A DNA stretch of 64,000 bases, from the NCBI GenBank assembly GCA_027625095.1, contig JAQBXN010000004.1, forward strand, positions 62,001 to 126,000, in the 5' to 3' direction. The translations under genes and the position numbers were made by a program. Origin of the DNA: Planctomycetota bacterium. GTDB taxonomy: Bacteria > Planctomycetota > PUPC01 > JACPCR01. Shown here in pieces: positions 1 through 8,738 of this stretch. The notes beneath the pieces are model-generated. The model did no database searches. It was not told where the DNA came from and saw only the letters and a list, made by a program, of their open reading frames with translations. Positions within the stretch are counted from its first letter, which is position 1; every line of letters starts with the position of its first letter.

Positions 1-504
1 CCACTTGATGACCGGCGCCGAAGGGTCGGTAGAAGGGAGCATTCCCGGCATAAAGTGATCCCGAATGTTCAGATGGCCGAAGGGACTATCCTCGCCGGTG
101 TATTGCACCATCCCCGCAAGGTTCAGGTAGAAGTGTTGCGCAAAGTCCTGAGCCGGGATCGAATCCATCGCCAGCAGAGCGCAGAACACCACCATCACTT
201 CCACTCGATGAAGCCGGACCCGCGGCAACAGACGTCCAATCGTCTGATTGTAGAGAATCAGAAAGAGAAGATAGAAGATGACTCCACGTGGCAGGTAACC
301 GGTGCCGATAATTTCATACCGATGCATTACAGACACATTCCCGGCCACCGTGAACACAATCACCGATAAGGCACTCAGCAGGATCGACCGACCGGTCAGC
401 GCTTTGGGTGACGGCAGCGAATGAACTCCATCCTGTTCGCCGCCGGTACCTGTCGAAGCAGCAAGCCCCTCGTGCCCAATTTGTTTACGCCCCATGTCGG
501 CCAT
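1..504 (-). CDS. Polytopic membrane protein, N-terminal part (DUF6785-like), cut by window edge
   Basis: The reading frame is open from an ATG at 504 to the first base of the window, giving 168 residues without a stop, so the gene continues outside. A good Shine-Dalgarno (AGGAGAGGG) lies just upstream of this ATG. Residues 1-38 are polar and cytoplasmic in style. Hydrophobic helices follow at about 40-60, 74-90 and 100-113. The pattern of a short polar leader, spaced hydrophobic helices and an R-V-E-V-M-V-V-F motif resembles the large DUF6785/DUF6784 membrane proteins common in PVC genomes. That match is from memory of the family and not a search. Function unknown. A second ATG at 495 is possible but lies further from the ribosome site. 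Confidence 0.6.
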   Translation of the reverse strand, partial: MADMGRKQIGHEGLAASTGTGGEQDGVHSLPSPKALTGRSILLSALSVIVFTVAGNVSVMHRYEIIGTGYLPRGVIFYLLFLILYNQTIGRLLPRVRLHRVEVMVVFCALLAMDSIPAQDFAQHFYLNLAGMVQYTGEDSPFGHLNIRDHFMPGMLPSTDPSAPVIKW

Positions 505-728
505 CACCCTCTCCTGTTTAATCGGGGCAAGATTGTATGTTTCCTGCCAGTCCGCGCTTGAAGGCAACAGCTAGCGGAATTTCTGCTCGGGAATTGGTTT
601 TTCACCTCCACAGGGACAGGCCCTCTTCTCTTTTTCACCCACATTTTTGCCCCTCCGGGACTGAAGAGACGGACGGGTAATTTAACATTTTTGATATGGT
701 TGATGTCGGAGTTCTGCGGAGGAAGAGT

Positions 729-979
729 TCAAAATCGCCAACAGGACTGAACCGGCACACCGGTTTCCTCTGAAGCGAAGTCGACTTCCAAGACGCGGGT
801 CTGCTTGAATTCTTTCAGCTCCAACTCCTGGCTCTTGCGAACGCTTATTGTAAGTCCTTGCAATTGTCGCCTCGCGCCATGCGGAGGATGTATTCGTAGC
901 GGCTGGCCTCCAGGATATCCAGATATAGTCTGACCACCTCAGGAAGCACAAAATCAACGGCCCAACTTTCGATCCTGAG
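729..979 (-). pseudogene. Possible frameshifted remnant of a small gene
   Basis: The 505-1043 stretch has no intact gene. On the minus strand, 979-845 reads as a protein-like segment (leucine/aspartate/tyrosine-rich, containing YLDILEASRYEYILRMARG) ending in TAA. A second frame from about 860 to 729 continues with a charged, protein-like segment (VRKSQELELKEFKQTRVLEV) ending in TGA. Joined by one frameshift near 848-860 they would make about 84 residues. No ATG opens the first part and a TAG lies directly before it. I do not recognise the product. It could be a decayed gene, or a sequencing error in a small real gene. The rest of 505-1043 shows nothing I can support. Confidence 0.25.
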
Positions 980-1043
980 CTAGAATGCATGAGATAGACC
1001 CTGAGGAACCAGACTTTTCAATCCCTGATAACGGTCACAGCAA

Positions 1044-1703
1044 ATGCCGCATACATTCATGATTGCAACACCATCGCTGGATGGCACGGTGAGGACCGCA
1101 ACTGCCCTTGGATTTGTAGAAACCGCCTGCGCGATTCAGCGGCAAGGCGACAACGTAACTTTTGCCTTTCCCAGAACACCTCTGATAGCGTTCGCTAGAA
1201 ACCAATGTGCTAAGAATGCCCTCCAATCTGGGGTCGATTACCTGTTGTTCTGGGATTCAGATGTCGCGGTCATTCAGCCTCGTGATTTCATTTACCTGCT
1301 CCGAGATCGATTGGAGGAGGCTGGAGCATGGGTGGCCGGCGGGCCTTATCGGTTCAAAAACCCTGATGCGGCGCCTGCGTGCCCTGTCGGTATGGATGTT
1401 AACGGGCAGATCCAATACATGGAACTTGAGTTTGGCAAGACCGTGGAAGTTGATCTTCTCCCCACTGGCCTGATGCTCATCCCTCGATGGGTGCTGGAGA
1501 AAGTGCCGCGTCCCTGGTTTCACGTGGAGGATGATCCCGAGACGTTGAACGTTACTCCTGAGGACTACTACTTCTGTCGCAAGGTCCGGCAGCTTGGTGG
1601 CAAGATCCTTTGTGCAGCGGAAATCTCCACCGTTCACTTCGGCAGCTACCCATACGGCTTTCCGCCCAGCGAAAGAGAACTGAAGGCGTTCGGCCCAGGG
1701 TAG
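1044..1703 (+). CDS. GT-A-like glycosyltransferase family protein
   Basis: This 219-residue protein has no signal peptide or membrane helix. The start of a nucleotide-sugar binding fold is suggested by residues 1-10 (MPHTFMIATP). A FWDSDV motif near residue 70 fits the acidic DxD metal/nucleotide-sugar site of GT-A enzymes. Around residues 95-105 the AGGPYR segment, then a GLMLIPR segment near 145 and a PEDYYFCRKVRQLGGKI segment near 175, match the layout of GT2-like proteins that choose an acceptor and end in a conserved E-D-x-x-F/Y-C block. Donor and acceptor are unknown. No strong ribosome site precedes the ATG. It stands alone, converging with the minus-strand phosphatase gene downstream. 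Confidence 0.65.
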   Translation: MPHTFMIATPSLDGTVRTATALGFVETACAIQRQGDNVTFAFPRTPLIAFARNQCAKNALQSGVDYLLFWDSDVAVIQPRDFIYLLRDRLEEAGAWVAGGPYRFKNPDAAPACPVGMDVNGQIQYMELEFGKTVEVDLLPTGLMLIPRWVLEKVPRPWFHVEDDPETLNVTPEDYYFCRKVRQLGGKILCAAEISTVHFGSYPYGFPPSERELKAFGPG

Positions 1704-1758
1704 CGCTTTCAGTTCGGAGTCGCGTACGCTCCCCATGCTGTAACGAATACCTGTTGCT

Positions 1759-2649
1759 TCAGTTACCGAAAAGGTACGTCAAGAGCGTCTTGCTCTCGCG
1801 GAAATCTGGAATGACGAGATCGGCGCCCGCGCCAACGAGCCGCTTCCGCTTCCACGCATCGGGCTTGCCGCTTCTGTTGCGTTCGTCCGAGGCGACGGCC
1901 ACAGGTGTGCCGCCCGCTGCGCGGACATTTTCAATTTCAACATAGCCGTCTCCAAAACCGAGGAGCTGGGTGCCGTCGACATGGTTTTCTTCGAAGATTC
2001 GCTGGATGACCATTGCTTTCGAAAATGCCATCAAATCTGTCTGGGCCCCGTAAATTCCCCCCTCAAAATATTCTCTGAGGCCAAGCAGCGCCGCCTCCTC
2101 GAGAACGTAAATCTCATCGGTGCCGCTGGCGAGATAACATCGACATCCACGATTTACTAGATCCTTCAGAACATCAATGGATCCTGGAACAAGGAACTCT
2201 TCAGCGGGGCTTTCGCCGCTGGCCAGTGCGTCTCGCCGCCGGCTGATACGCGCCATCAGGCGTTCGTGATAAATCTGTTTGTATTCGAGAGGGTCTTTCG
2301 GCGTGCCCCCCCGCTTATTGATTTCCTCGCTCAGTTGGAGCATCTGGTAGAGGGTCTGCTTGCCTGTGAGTCGCATCACGAAATCCATGGCGATCTCTGA
2401 TAGCTCCTCTTCCGTCTCTTCCGTTCCGGTAGCCAGAAGAAACTCCACCATCATCGGTACCATGACCTCAGGCCAACCTTCCCGAATCAAAGACAGGGTG
2501 CCGTCAAAATCGAAAAGGACGTGTCTGTAATTTCCGAAGTTCGCCGGAGCGCGGATGATTTCGATGGATGAACCAGGCAGAAACTCGCCTGAGATCGATG
2601 GGTCTTGAATCTGTTGATAGTCGGCTTCTTCGCCCAGGTTGGAGGACAT
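1759..2649 (-). CDS. HAD-superfamily hydrolase (phosphatase or phosphoglucomutase-like)
   Basis: This 296-residue cytosolic protein carries the haloacid dehalogenase motifs in order: motif I DFDGT with nucleophile Asp47 and Asp49, a helical cap of about 110 residues, motif II YLASGT near residue 180, a motif III lysine (SKAMV) near 210, and motif IV GFGDGYVEIE near 230. It is longer than a minimal HAD (about 220) because of roughly 40 extra residues before motif I. The second acidic residue of motif I fits a phosphatase or phosphomutase rather than a dehalogenase. It is the last gene of a minus-strand operon after two zinc dehydrogenases, so a sugar- or polyol-phosphate substrate is plausible but inferred. 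Confidence 0.8.
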   Translation of the reverse strand: MSSNLGEEADYQQIQDPSISGEFLPGSSIEIIRAPANFGNYRHVLFDFDGTLSLIREGWPEVMVPMMVEFLLATGTEETEEELSEIAMDFVMRLTGKQTLYQMLQLSEEINKRGGTPKDPLEYKQIYHERLMARISRRRDALASGESPAEEFLVPGSIDVLKDLVNRGCRCYLASGTDEIYVLEEAALLGLREYFEGGIYGAQTDLMAFSKAMVIQRIFEENHVDGTQLLGFGDGYVEIENVRAAGGTPVAVASDERNRSGKPDAWKRKRLVGAGADLVIPDFRESKTLLTYLFGN

Positions 2650-2737
2650 GAGGAGAGTAAGTGTATTTCAGGTGAGTGAATTAAAGGAGGGCAGGCGAGT
2701 CAGGCTAAAGAAAGGAGCAGATGTCCGGCCAACATCC

Positions 2738-3778
2738 TCATTCGTTACGAATCGAAACTTTGAATGCCTTCCGATCATCCATGAGCTCGAATGCACGGTG
2801 CAGTTCACTGAGCGGCAGTTCGCAAGAGAGCAGTGGGCGCAACTTACCAGAATGAGCACTCAAAAGCTCCAAGGCCTGTTTCACGTATTGAGGGGTTGTG
2901 TGGAAAACTCCTGATAAGGCGACTTCGTTGTAGTGGATCGTTTCGGTGCTGACCGAGAATTTAGTGTCCCGCGGGCAGCCACCAAAAAGGTTCACTTTTC
3001 CTCCGGGCCGAGACATCTGGAGTGCCGCTTCCCACACTTGTGGCTTGCCGGTGCACTCGATGACCACATCCGCCCCCCGGCCGGAGTTTAAAATTCTTCG
3101 AATCTTATCCACGAGATGCTCTGTCTCTCTGTAATTGAGGCTCTGACTGGCACCGAAGGAACGGCCCGTTTCGAGTCGATGGCTGTGGCTGCCGATATGG
3201 ATGACCTCCATTCCCCTCATTGAAAGGAGCCAGACGAACATCTGTCCAATGGCACCGTCGCCAATGACGACAACTTTATCGCCCACGATCATCGGGGTTC
3301 GCTCAACGCCGTGGACAACGCACGACAGAGGCTCCATGAGGCACGCTTCATCGAAGGGCAGATGATCGGGAAGCAGGTGGAGGTTCAGTGCAACGATTGG
3401 CTCGGGGACTTTGATGAACTCAGCGAATGCGCCGTTAAGAAAGAGCAGGTTTTCGCAGAGGCTGTACTGCGCTCGATTGCAGTAGAAGCATTCTCGGCAT
3501 GGGGCAGAGTTGTGGCAGGCCACTCGCTGCCCGACTTTGAAATTTGTGCCTTCTCCAACCGCTTCAATGACCCCACTGAATTCGTGACCGAACAACGTCG
3601 GCGGTCTGAGCATTCGGGCATGGCCGCCACGGTGAAATACTTTGAGATCAGTGCCGCATGTGGCTGCAGACTCAATCCGGATGAGGACTTCGCCTTCCCC
3701 GGGGCTCGGCACTTCCACCGCTTCGATCCGCACATCTTCCTTGCCGTAAAGAACGGCGCTTCGCATCTTTGTTTTCAT
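2738..3778 (-). CDS. Zinc-dependent medium-chain dehydrogenase (polyol/threonine dehydrogenase type)
   Basis: A 346-residue medium-chain alcohol dehydrogenase, normal length for the family. Catalytic zinc residues are Cys41 (CGTD) and His65-Glu66 (GHE). The structural zinc site has Cys94, Cys97, Cys100 and Cys108. The nucleotide-binding turn is GDGAIG near residue 173. Such enzymes oxidise sugar alcohols, L-threonine or similar secondary alcohols with NAD(P), and the substrate cannot be read from sequence. Its ATG overlaps the stop of the upstream dehydrogenase as ATGA, so translation is probably coupled. A second ATG four codons in would give the more usual family start (MRSAVLYG). Confidence 0.88.
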   Translation of the reverse strand: MKTKMRSAVLYGKEDVRIEAVEVPSPGEGEVLIRIESAATCGTDLKVFHRGGHARMLRPPTLFGHEFSGVIEAVGEGTNFKVGQRVACHNSAPCRECFYCNRAQYSLCENLLFLNGAFAEFIKVPEPIVALNLHLLPDHLPFDEACLMEPLSCVVHGVERTPMIVGDKVVVIGDGAIGQMFVWLLSMRGMEVIHIGSHSHRLETGRSFGASQSLNYRETEHLVDKIRRILNSGRGADVVIECTGKPQVWEAALQMSRPGGKVNLFGGCPRDTKFSVSTETIHYNEVALSGVFHTTPQYVKQALELLSAHSGKLRPLLSCELPLSELHRAFELMDDRKAFKVSIRNE

Positions 3779-4818
3779 GGGCGGAGAAGAATTTTCATCG
3801 TGCGCTCGTCGGGGTTCGTGGCCTTTTCCACGGCCAGAGGCATCTGATCTAAACTGAATTCATCGGAGATAAGATCTGTCACCTCAATCGACCGGCTGAA
3901 AATCAGATCGGCAGAGAGAGCCTGAAGTTTGAAAGAAGAGCTGTAGCTGCCGTGAAGTGAAATCTCACTCCGATAGAGAAAATTCGGGCTGAGTGGCAGT
4001 GTGGTCTCATTCGGGAATTCAGCAAAGAAAAGAATACGGCCTCCTTTCCGAACTGCCGCAAAGGCAAATTCGGCGGCCTTCAGATTTGGAACGGCGAGTA
4101 TCGCCGCGTCGGCGCCCATCCCGCTCGTGGCATCGATAATGTCTTGGATTGCGTTCTTGTGCGTTGGATTCACCGCCAGCTCGGCGCCCACCTCGATGGC
4201 CCGTTCACGCCGGCTGTCCATCAATTCACTCACAACAGGCGTCGTCCCAAAGGAGCGGAGCAGCTTTACAAAAAGCAATCCCATGGGCCCCGCTCCAAGG
4301 ACCAGGACCTTTTCGCCGGAATCAATCTTGATTTTCTCCATGGCTTTCAGGCAGCAGTTGACCGGTTCGATAAATGTGGCCGTTTCAAAACTTATGTCAT
4401 CGGGCAAAGGTATGATGCCGTGGTTTACGATGTGTTCGGGCACGCAGATGTATTCCGAATAACCTCCTCCGCTCGGGACAAAGCCCGCGGTTGTAGTGAT
4501 TTCCCTGTAGGTATCACACATGGAAAAACATTCGTTCCTGCAATGGGCGCAGTCGAGGCAGGGGATGTGATGCATGACAGCCACCCGATCGCCCATGGCA
4601 AAGTTGGTGACGCCTTCGCCGACCCTGGCCACTACGCCGGCCATTTCATGTCCAAATATTCGCGGCGGCTCACAGATCGGGTAGAGGATCTTCTTGATGT
4701 CGGACTGGCAGAGCCCGCATGCCTGGATATTGACGAGCACTTCGCTGGGGCCTGTTTCAGGGATGGGGACGTCTTCGCAGCGGATTTGATTTACACCTCG
4801 GTATACGGCGGCTTTCAT
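3775..4818 (-). CDS. Zinc-dependent medium-chain dehydrogenase, first gene of the operon
   Basis: A 347-residue member of the same family as its downstream neighbour, probably an old tandem duplicate. From the chosen start, Cys37 (GLCQSD) and His57-Glu58 (GHE) form the catalytic zinc site. Cys87, Cys90, Cys93 and Cys101 form the structural zinc site. The Rossmann turn GAGPMG follows in the middle of the protein. The frame is open further upstream to 4941, but the ATG at 4818 gives the standard family N-terminus (MKAAVYRG) and the extra 41 residues look non-coding. Having two related dehydrogenases plus a phosphatase in one operon suggests stepwise oxidation and dephosphorylation of a polyol or sugar. 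This is inference. Confidence 0.88.
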   Translation of the reverse strand: MKAAVYRGVNQIRCEDVPIPETGPSEVLVNIQACGLCQSDIKKILYPICEPPRIFGHEMAGVVARVGEGVTNFAMGDRVAVMHHIPCLDCAHCRNECFSMCDTYREITTTAGFVPSGGGYSEYICVPEHIVNHGIIPLPDDISFETATFIEPVNCCLKAMEKIKIDSGEKVLVLGAGPMGLLFVKLLRSFGTTPVVSELMDSRRERAIEVGAELAVNPTHKNAIQDIIDATSGMGADAAILAVPNLKAAEFAFAAVRKGGRILFFAEFPNETTLPLSPNFLYRSEISLHGSYSSSFKLQALSADLIFSRSIEVTDLISDEFSLDQMPLAVEKATNPDERTMKILLRP

Positions 4819-4981
4819 GGGCGGAATTTCTGTGGCGAGGTCCGAATGGCAGAAACTTGACAGATTATTTGGGAAAGGGGAGGGAACAGCAATACAATGC
4901 CCCTCGCACCGGGATACAATCGGGACAGACTGGCATGGCATTCCGATAAACGAGACTCGATTTTAGAATACAGATAAGCAA

Positions 4982-5602
4982 ATGATGCGGATGAAGATGA
5001 AAACACGAAGTGGCCTGACTTTGATTGAGATTATGATCGTCCTTTCCGTGGTTTCGGTAATAGCGATCCTGGCTATCCCTAACGTGCTTCGTTCGCGGTT
5101 GTCGGCCAATGAGACAATGGCCATTAACACTCTGAAATACCTGTCCATGATGCAGGAAGAATTTCAACAGGCCCTTGAGCACAACGTGGATAATGACGAC
5201 GTGGGTGAATACGGTACCTTTGCCATGTTGAGCGGAGCGAAGCCTACTTCCAACGGAGAGATGAAAGAGCCTTATCTGGATGCAAGGTTTCAGCAGGAGA
5301 CGGACGGAGTGGTCGAGGTATCCGGTTACAGGTTCAAGTTGTTTCTGCCGGACAAAGAGCGAATGGTGCAGGGGCGGCTGTCGCGTGTCACAGACGAGAA
5401 GGAGGTTTTCTGGTGCGCATTCGCCTGGCCCGGCAAGCCAGGTGAAAGTGGGGAACGGGTATTCTTCATCAACCAGAGCAATCTCATATTTTCAAAGAAT
5501 TTTAAAGAGGTTGAATTGCCGGTGATGAAGACTGGCATTGCGTATACGGGCGAGCCGTTGAGCGGGGATATCGACGTCGCTAATTGGGTATTTGTGCGGT
5601 AG
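4982..5602 (+). CDS. Type IV pilin-like / pseudopilin with class III signal
   Basis: This 206-residue protein has a short positive leader ending in Gly11, then LTLIEIMIV with Glu16 at mature position 5, then a 20-residue hydrophobic helix. That is the prepilin peptidase recognition and N-methylation signature, with Leu rather than Phe at the first mature position. The remainder is a soluble head domain with a W-C-A-F-A-W segment near residue 145. In PVC bacteria such proteins are numerous and act in type II secretion or surface structures. No pilus assembly genes are adjacent. Several ATGs cluster at the start (4982, 4985, 4991, 4997), so the exact first codon is uncertain by a few residues. 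Confidence 0.8.
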   Translation: MMRMKMKTRSGLTLIEIMIVLSVVSVIAILAIPNVLRSRLSANETMAINTLKYLSMMQEEFQQALEHNVDNDDVGEYGTFAMLSGAKPTSNGEMKEPYLDARFQQETDGVVEVSGYRFKLFLPDKERMVQGRLSRVTDEKEVFWCAFAWPGKPGESGERVFFINQSNLIFSKNFKEVELPVMKTGIAYTGEPLSGDIDVANWVFVR

Positions 5603-5657
5603 TCAGACACAGTTCACGGTCAAGGGTGGCGACACTCATCATGGCCAGAGTAATCAC

Positions 5658-8600
5658 ATGAAATTCAGACAACTGTCCATACTCGCCATCCTGGCGACCC
5701 CGGGAATCGTTGCCGAATCGCCCTTCGCCCAAATCCTCAGCCATCAGATGGAGGTTACGATCGAGCCCTCGCAAAGCTCGCTGGCGGTGGTGGATAACGT
5801 ATTAATTCGGACGGTCCGACGTGCGGAAAAATATCGCTTTTATCTCAGCCCGAATTTGGAGGTCTCCAATATTTTGATGGATGAGAAGGGCGTCTCGTTC
5901 CAGCGCGTCCAGGAAAACGGTGAATCCCTTCTGGAGGTGCAAGTTGGCCGTCAGAAAAGAAGAGATGTCGAGCTTGTCTGGATCTACTCGGGGGACATTA
6001 AGGCCCCGGTGAAGGGCGAAGGAAGCCTGAGTTTCGTCCGGGGCGAGGAGAGCGAGGGCCGCATCACTGAGGAGGGCGTCTACCTGGCGCCGCAGTCAGG
6101 CTGGTATCCGGACCACCCTGAGTCGCTGGCAAGCTTCGATTTGAAAGTCTCACTTCCTGAGCCGTTCGTTGCTGTGTCGCAGGGCCGGCTGGCTGAGCGG
6201 CGCGCGGCTGATGGACGTGAAATATCGGTCTGGGAAGCAACAGCCGAAGCGGATGGTCTGGTGCTGGTGGCAAATAAATTCAAAAGTTCCGGCCGGAAAC
6301 TGGATGGCATCGACGTCTCGGCATTCTTCCTTGAAGAAGACATTGATAAGGCCGGGATGTTCCTTGACGCAGCGTCGAAATACATCGCCACGTACTCCGG
6401 ACTCCTGGGGTCGTATCCATACACCAGATTCGACATCGTTCAGAATTTCTTCTCGACCGGGCATGGCATGCCGGCATTCACTCTGCTTGGCCCTTATGTC
6501 ATCAAGCGCGGTCAAGCATCGCTCATGCCGGGTTATCTGGATCATGAGATTGTGCACTGCTGGTGGGGCAACTATGTGTTCGTGTCGTTGGATAAGGGCA
6601 ACTGGTGCGAGGCGTTGACCTCTTACTGGACGAATTACTACCAGCGCGAACTCGCCGGCGACGCGGCAGGAGCCGCGGAATACCGAAAGCTGGCGAGCCT
6701 TAAATATGCCGTCCATGTTTCAGCGGAACAGGATTATCCATTGCGCCAGTTTCGAACGAAAAGAAACGCCGCCGACGGTGAGATCGGTTACGGCAAAGGC
6801 TCGATGTTTTTTCATGTTCTGCGGAGGCGGGTCGGAGACGAAGGATTTCAGGCCGGTATGAAGCGACTCGTGCGAGAGTTTGGCGGCCGGCGCGCAAGTT
6901 GGGATGACATCCGTCAGGCGGTCGAAAAAGAATCGGGTCTTCGGCTTTCGGGGCTGTTCGATTCGTGGCTCGACGCCAAAGGCGCGCCGGATTTTGGATT
7001 TGGGAAAATCGAGTTGAGGGAGAAGTCCGGCAGGTACCGAATCAAGGGAAATCTCTTGAGGAAGGCGGGCGGGCAGGAAGCTGACGTTCCAGTGGTGCTT
7101 ACAACGGTGAGTGGCAAAGAGGAAGCAAGCGTTCGACTGGGCAAGGGCTCCGCGATGTTTGGGTTTGAAACGGACTCGCTTCCGTTGCACGTGGAAATCG
7201 ATCCTGAGTTCCACGTTTTTAAGACGATTCCGGAAAAAGAAAGAGCGCCCTGCCTGAACATTCTCTTAAGCCAGCAGCCCACTCTTGTGGTCGATACCTC
7301 AAATAAACAAAGCCCGTATTTCCAGCTTGCCTCCATGTTGACGCAGCAGGGCGGAAAACAGCCATTGAAAATAGTGGACTTCGATGATGCAGATCTTGAT
7401 GTAGGCTCGCTCCTCTTGCTCGGTGAAACAAAGCAAGTCTCTAAACTGGTTGGAAGGGCATCCGGAACGAGCAAGCCCAATGCGCGTGCCCCGTCGGGGA
7501 CTGACCTGGAGTTTATTGCCGGCACCTTTACTGTCGGGGGCAAGGCATTCGAGGAAAACTCCGCGCTCCTTTCCGTCTGGCGAAATCCGCTGAATCAAAA
7601 TGCCCTGGTTGGATGCTATACCGGGCAATCTGACGATTCCGTCGCTCGCTTCCGCTATGTCTTCTATTACGGATGGGACAGCTATGTCGTCTTTCAGGAC
7701 GGCAGGCCAATCCTGCGCGGCAATTTCGAGACGGAAGCAAACTCGCGCCGCCAATCATTCGCCAGCGCACTATCCGGTTCGTTCGACTCGCAATCGATCA
7801 TGACAACCGTCGAGATGCTGGCTGGCAGAAATCGATTTCCGGATACCTCGGATTCACGTCTTCTTCGCACGTATCTGGGGGCAAAGCTGGCATCCTCCGG
7901 CCTCTCCGGCATCGATGGCGTCCACAGCCATGATTTCACGGTCAAGCTGGCAACTCTTCAAGAGCAGGAAGCTGAGTGGAAAAAGAAACGGCCAGACTTT
8001 CCCGGCTTCCTGAAGTCGAACTTTTCGGCCGATTCACCGGCCCAAACTTTTATTCGACCGCCAGACATTACCGGCACAAACCTCTTTGGCCTGCTGAGAG
8101 CCGAACACCAGGAGGCGGATGATAAGGTCATCGTTCTCGGCGCACATTATGACAGCCTTGGGATGGATGATGCCGGCCGGTTCTATCCGGGTGCAGACGA
8201 CAACGCGTCCGGGGTCGCCGCCCTGTTGGCCATTGCAGAAGCATTATCGAAACAGCGGGCACAGTTGCGTCATTCCGTGCTTTTTGTGCTCTTTGACTTC
8301 GAAGAATGGGGTCAACTCGGGTCAAAGCATTTTGTGAAAAATTCCCCGGTGCCGGTGCGGAGCATGGCAGGCATGCTTAATTTGGACGCCATCGGGGCTG
8401 GGCCGAGAGGCAAGGCCTACCTGATTGGCAGTTCCTATTACCCTGGGTTTGCCGCAGCTACCAGGTCTTTTTTGAAGGGACTGGGCATCCAGGAGGGTAA
8501 GAACATTGACAAATTCGCTTATTCGGGCAGTGACCATTTTCCGTTCCACGAGGCAGGTGTCCCCGCGTTGGATTTTTGGGCAGGCTCATACGGAACCATG

Positions 8601-8732
8601 AACACACTCCTGGATGTGATAAAAGACGTCAACCCTGACCATCTCCACGACATGACGCGTTTGGGCTATCTGACCATGCTGAATCTTGCCACAAGACGAA
8701 ACCTTGACCTGAGTTCCCCGTCCAAGAAATAA
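5658..8732 (+). CDS. Secreted M1-like aminopeptidase fused to M28 peptidase
   Basis: A 1024-residue exported protein with two metallopeptidase modules. The N-terminus is a signal peptide (MKFRQLSILAILATPGIVA). The M1 part has HEIVH beginning at about residue 296 and the third ligand glutamate in GNWCEALTSY, 17 residues after the second His. That spacing fits the M1-like group with a GNWxEGLTxY motif. The C-terminal part, about 800-1000, is an M28 domain with zinc ligands AHYDS (His), GADDNASG (Asp), FEEWG (Glu-Glu), LNLDAIG (Asp) and SGSDHFPF (His). The frame is open from 5592, but the ATG at 5658 starts the signal peptide. It probably digests peptides in the periplasm or outside. An alpha/beta hydrolase gene follows six bases downstream. 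Confidence 0.88.
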   Translation: MKFRQLSILAILATPGIVAESPFAQILSHQMEVTIEPSQSSLAVVDNVLIRTVRRAEKYRFYLSPNLEVSNILMDEKGVSFQRVQENGESLLEVQVGRQKRRDVELVWIYSGDIKAPVKGEGSLSFVRGEESEGRITEEGVYLAPQSGWYPDHPESLASFDLKVSLPEPFVAVSQGRLAERRAADGREISVWEATAEADGLVLVANKFKSSGRKLDGIDVSAFFLEEDIDKAGMFLDAASKYIATYSGLLGSYPYTRFDIVQNFFSTGHGMPAFTLLGPYVIKRGQASLMPGYLDHEIVHCWWGNYVFVSLDKGNWCEALTSYWTNYYQRELAGDAAGAAEYRKLASLKYAVHVSAEQDYPLRQFRTKRNAADGEIGYGKGSMFFHVLRRRVGDEGFQAGMKRLVREFGGRRASWDDIRQAVEKESGLRLSGLFDSWLDAKGAPDFGFGKIELREKSGRYRIKGNLLRKAGGQEADVPVVLTTVSGKEEASVRLGKGSAMFGFETDSLPLHVEIDPEFHVFKTIPEKERAPCLNILLSQQPTLVVDTSNKQSPYFQLASMLTQQGGKQPLKIVDFDDADLDVGSLLLLGETKQVSKLVGRASGTSKPNARAPSGTDLEFIAGTFTVGGKAFEENSALLSVWRNPLNQNALVGCYTGQSDDSVARFRYVFYYGWDSYVVFQDGRPILRGNFETEANSRRQSFASALSGSFDSQSIMTTVEMLAGRNRFPDTSDSRLLRTYLGAKLASSGLSGIDGVHSHDFTVKLATLQEQEAEWKKKRPDFPGFLKSNFSADSPAQTFIRPPDITGTNLFGLLRAEHQEADDKVIVLGAHYDSLGMDDAGRFYPGADDNASGVAALLAIAEALSKQRAQLRHSVLFVLFDFEEWGQLGSKHFVKNSPVPVRSMAGMLNLDAIGAGPRGKAYLIGSSYYPGFAAATRSFLKGLGIQEGKNIDKFAYSGSDHFPFHEAGVPALDFWAGSYGTMNTLLDVIKDVNPDHLHDMTRLGYLTMLNLATRRNLDLSSPSKK

Positions 8733-8738
8733 CATTCC

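Noticed and set aside
55..369. 104-codon open frame on the plus strand at the window start
   Set aside because: It is antisense to the better-supported minus-strand membrane protein (1-504), which has a ribosome site, helices and no stop across the whole stretch.
682..990. 102-codon minus-strand open frame
   Set aside because: Its predicted protein is compositionally odd. The two other minus-strand frames in the same place look more protein-like, so I list the latter as a possible remnant instead.
3311..3847. 178-codon plus-strand frame
   Set aside because: It is antisense to both zinc dehydrogenases, whose zinc and cofactor motifs are complete.
6150..7543. Several minus-strand frames of 118-209 codons
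   Set aside because: They mirror the high-quality M1-M28 peptidase gene, and their Arg/Ser/Pro-rich products are typical of antisense reading.
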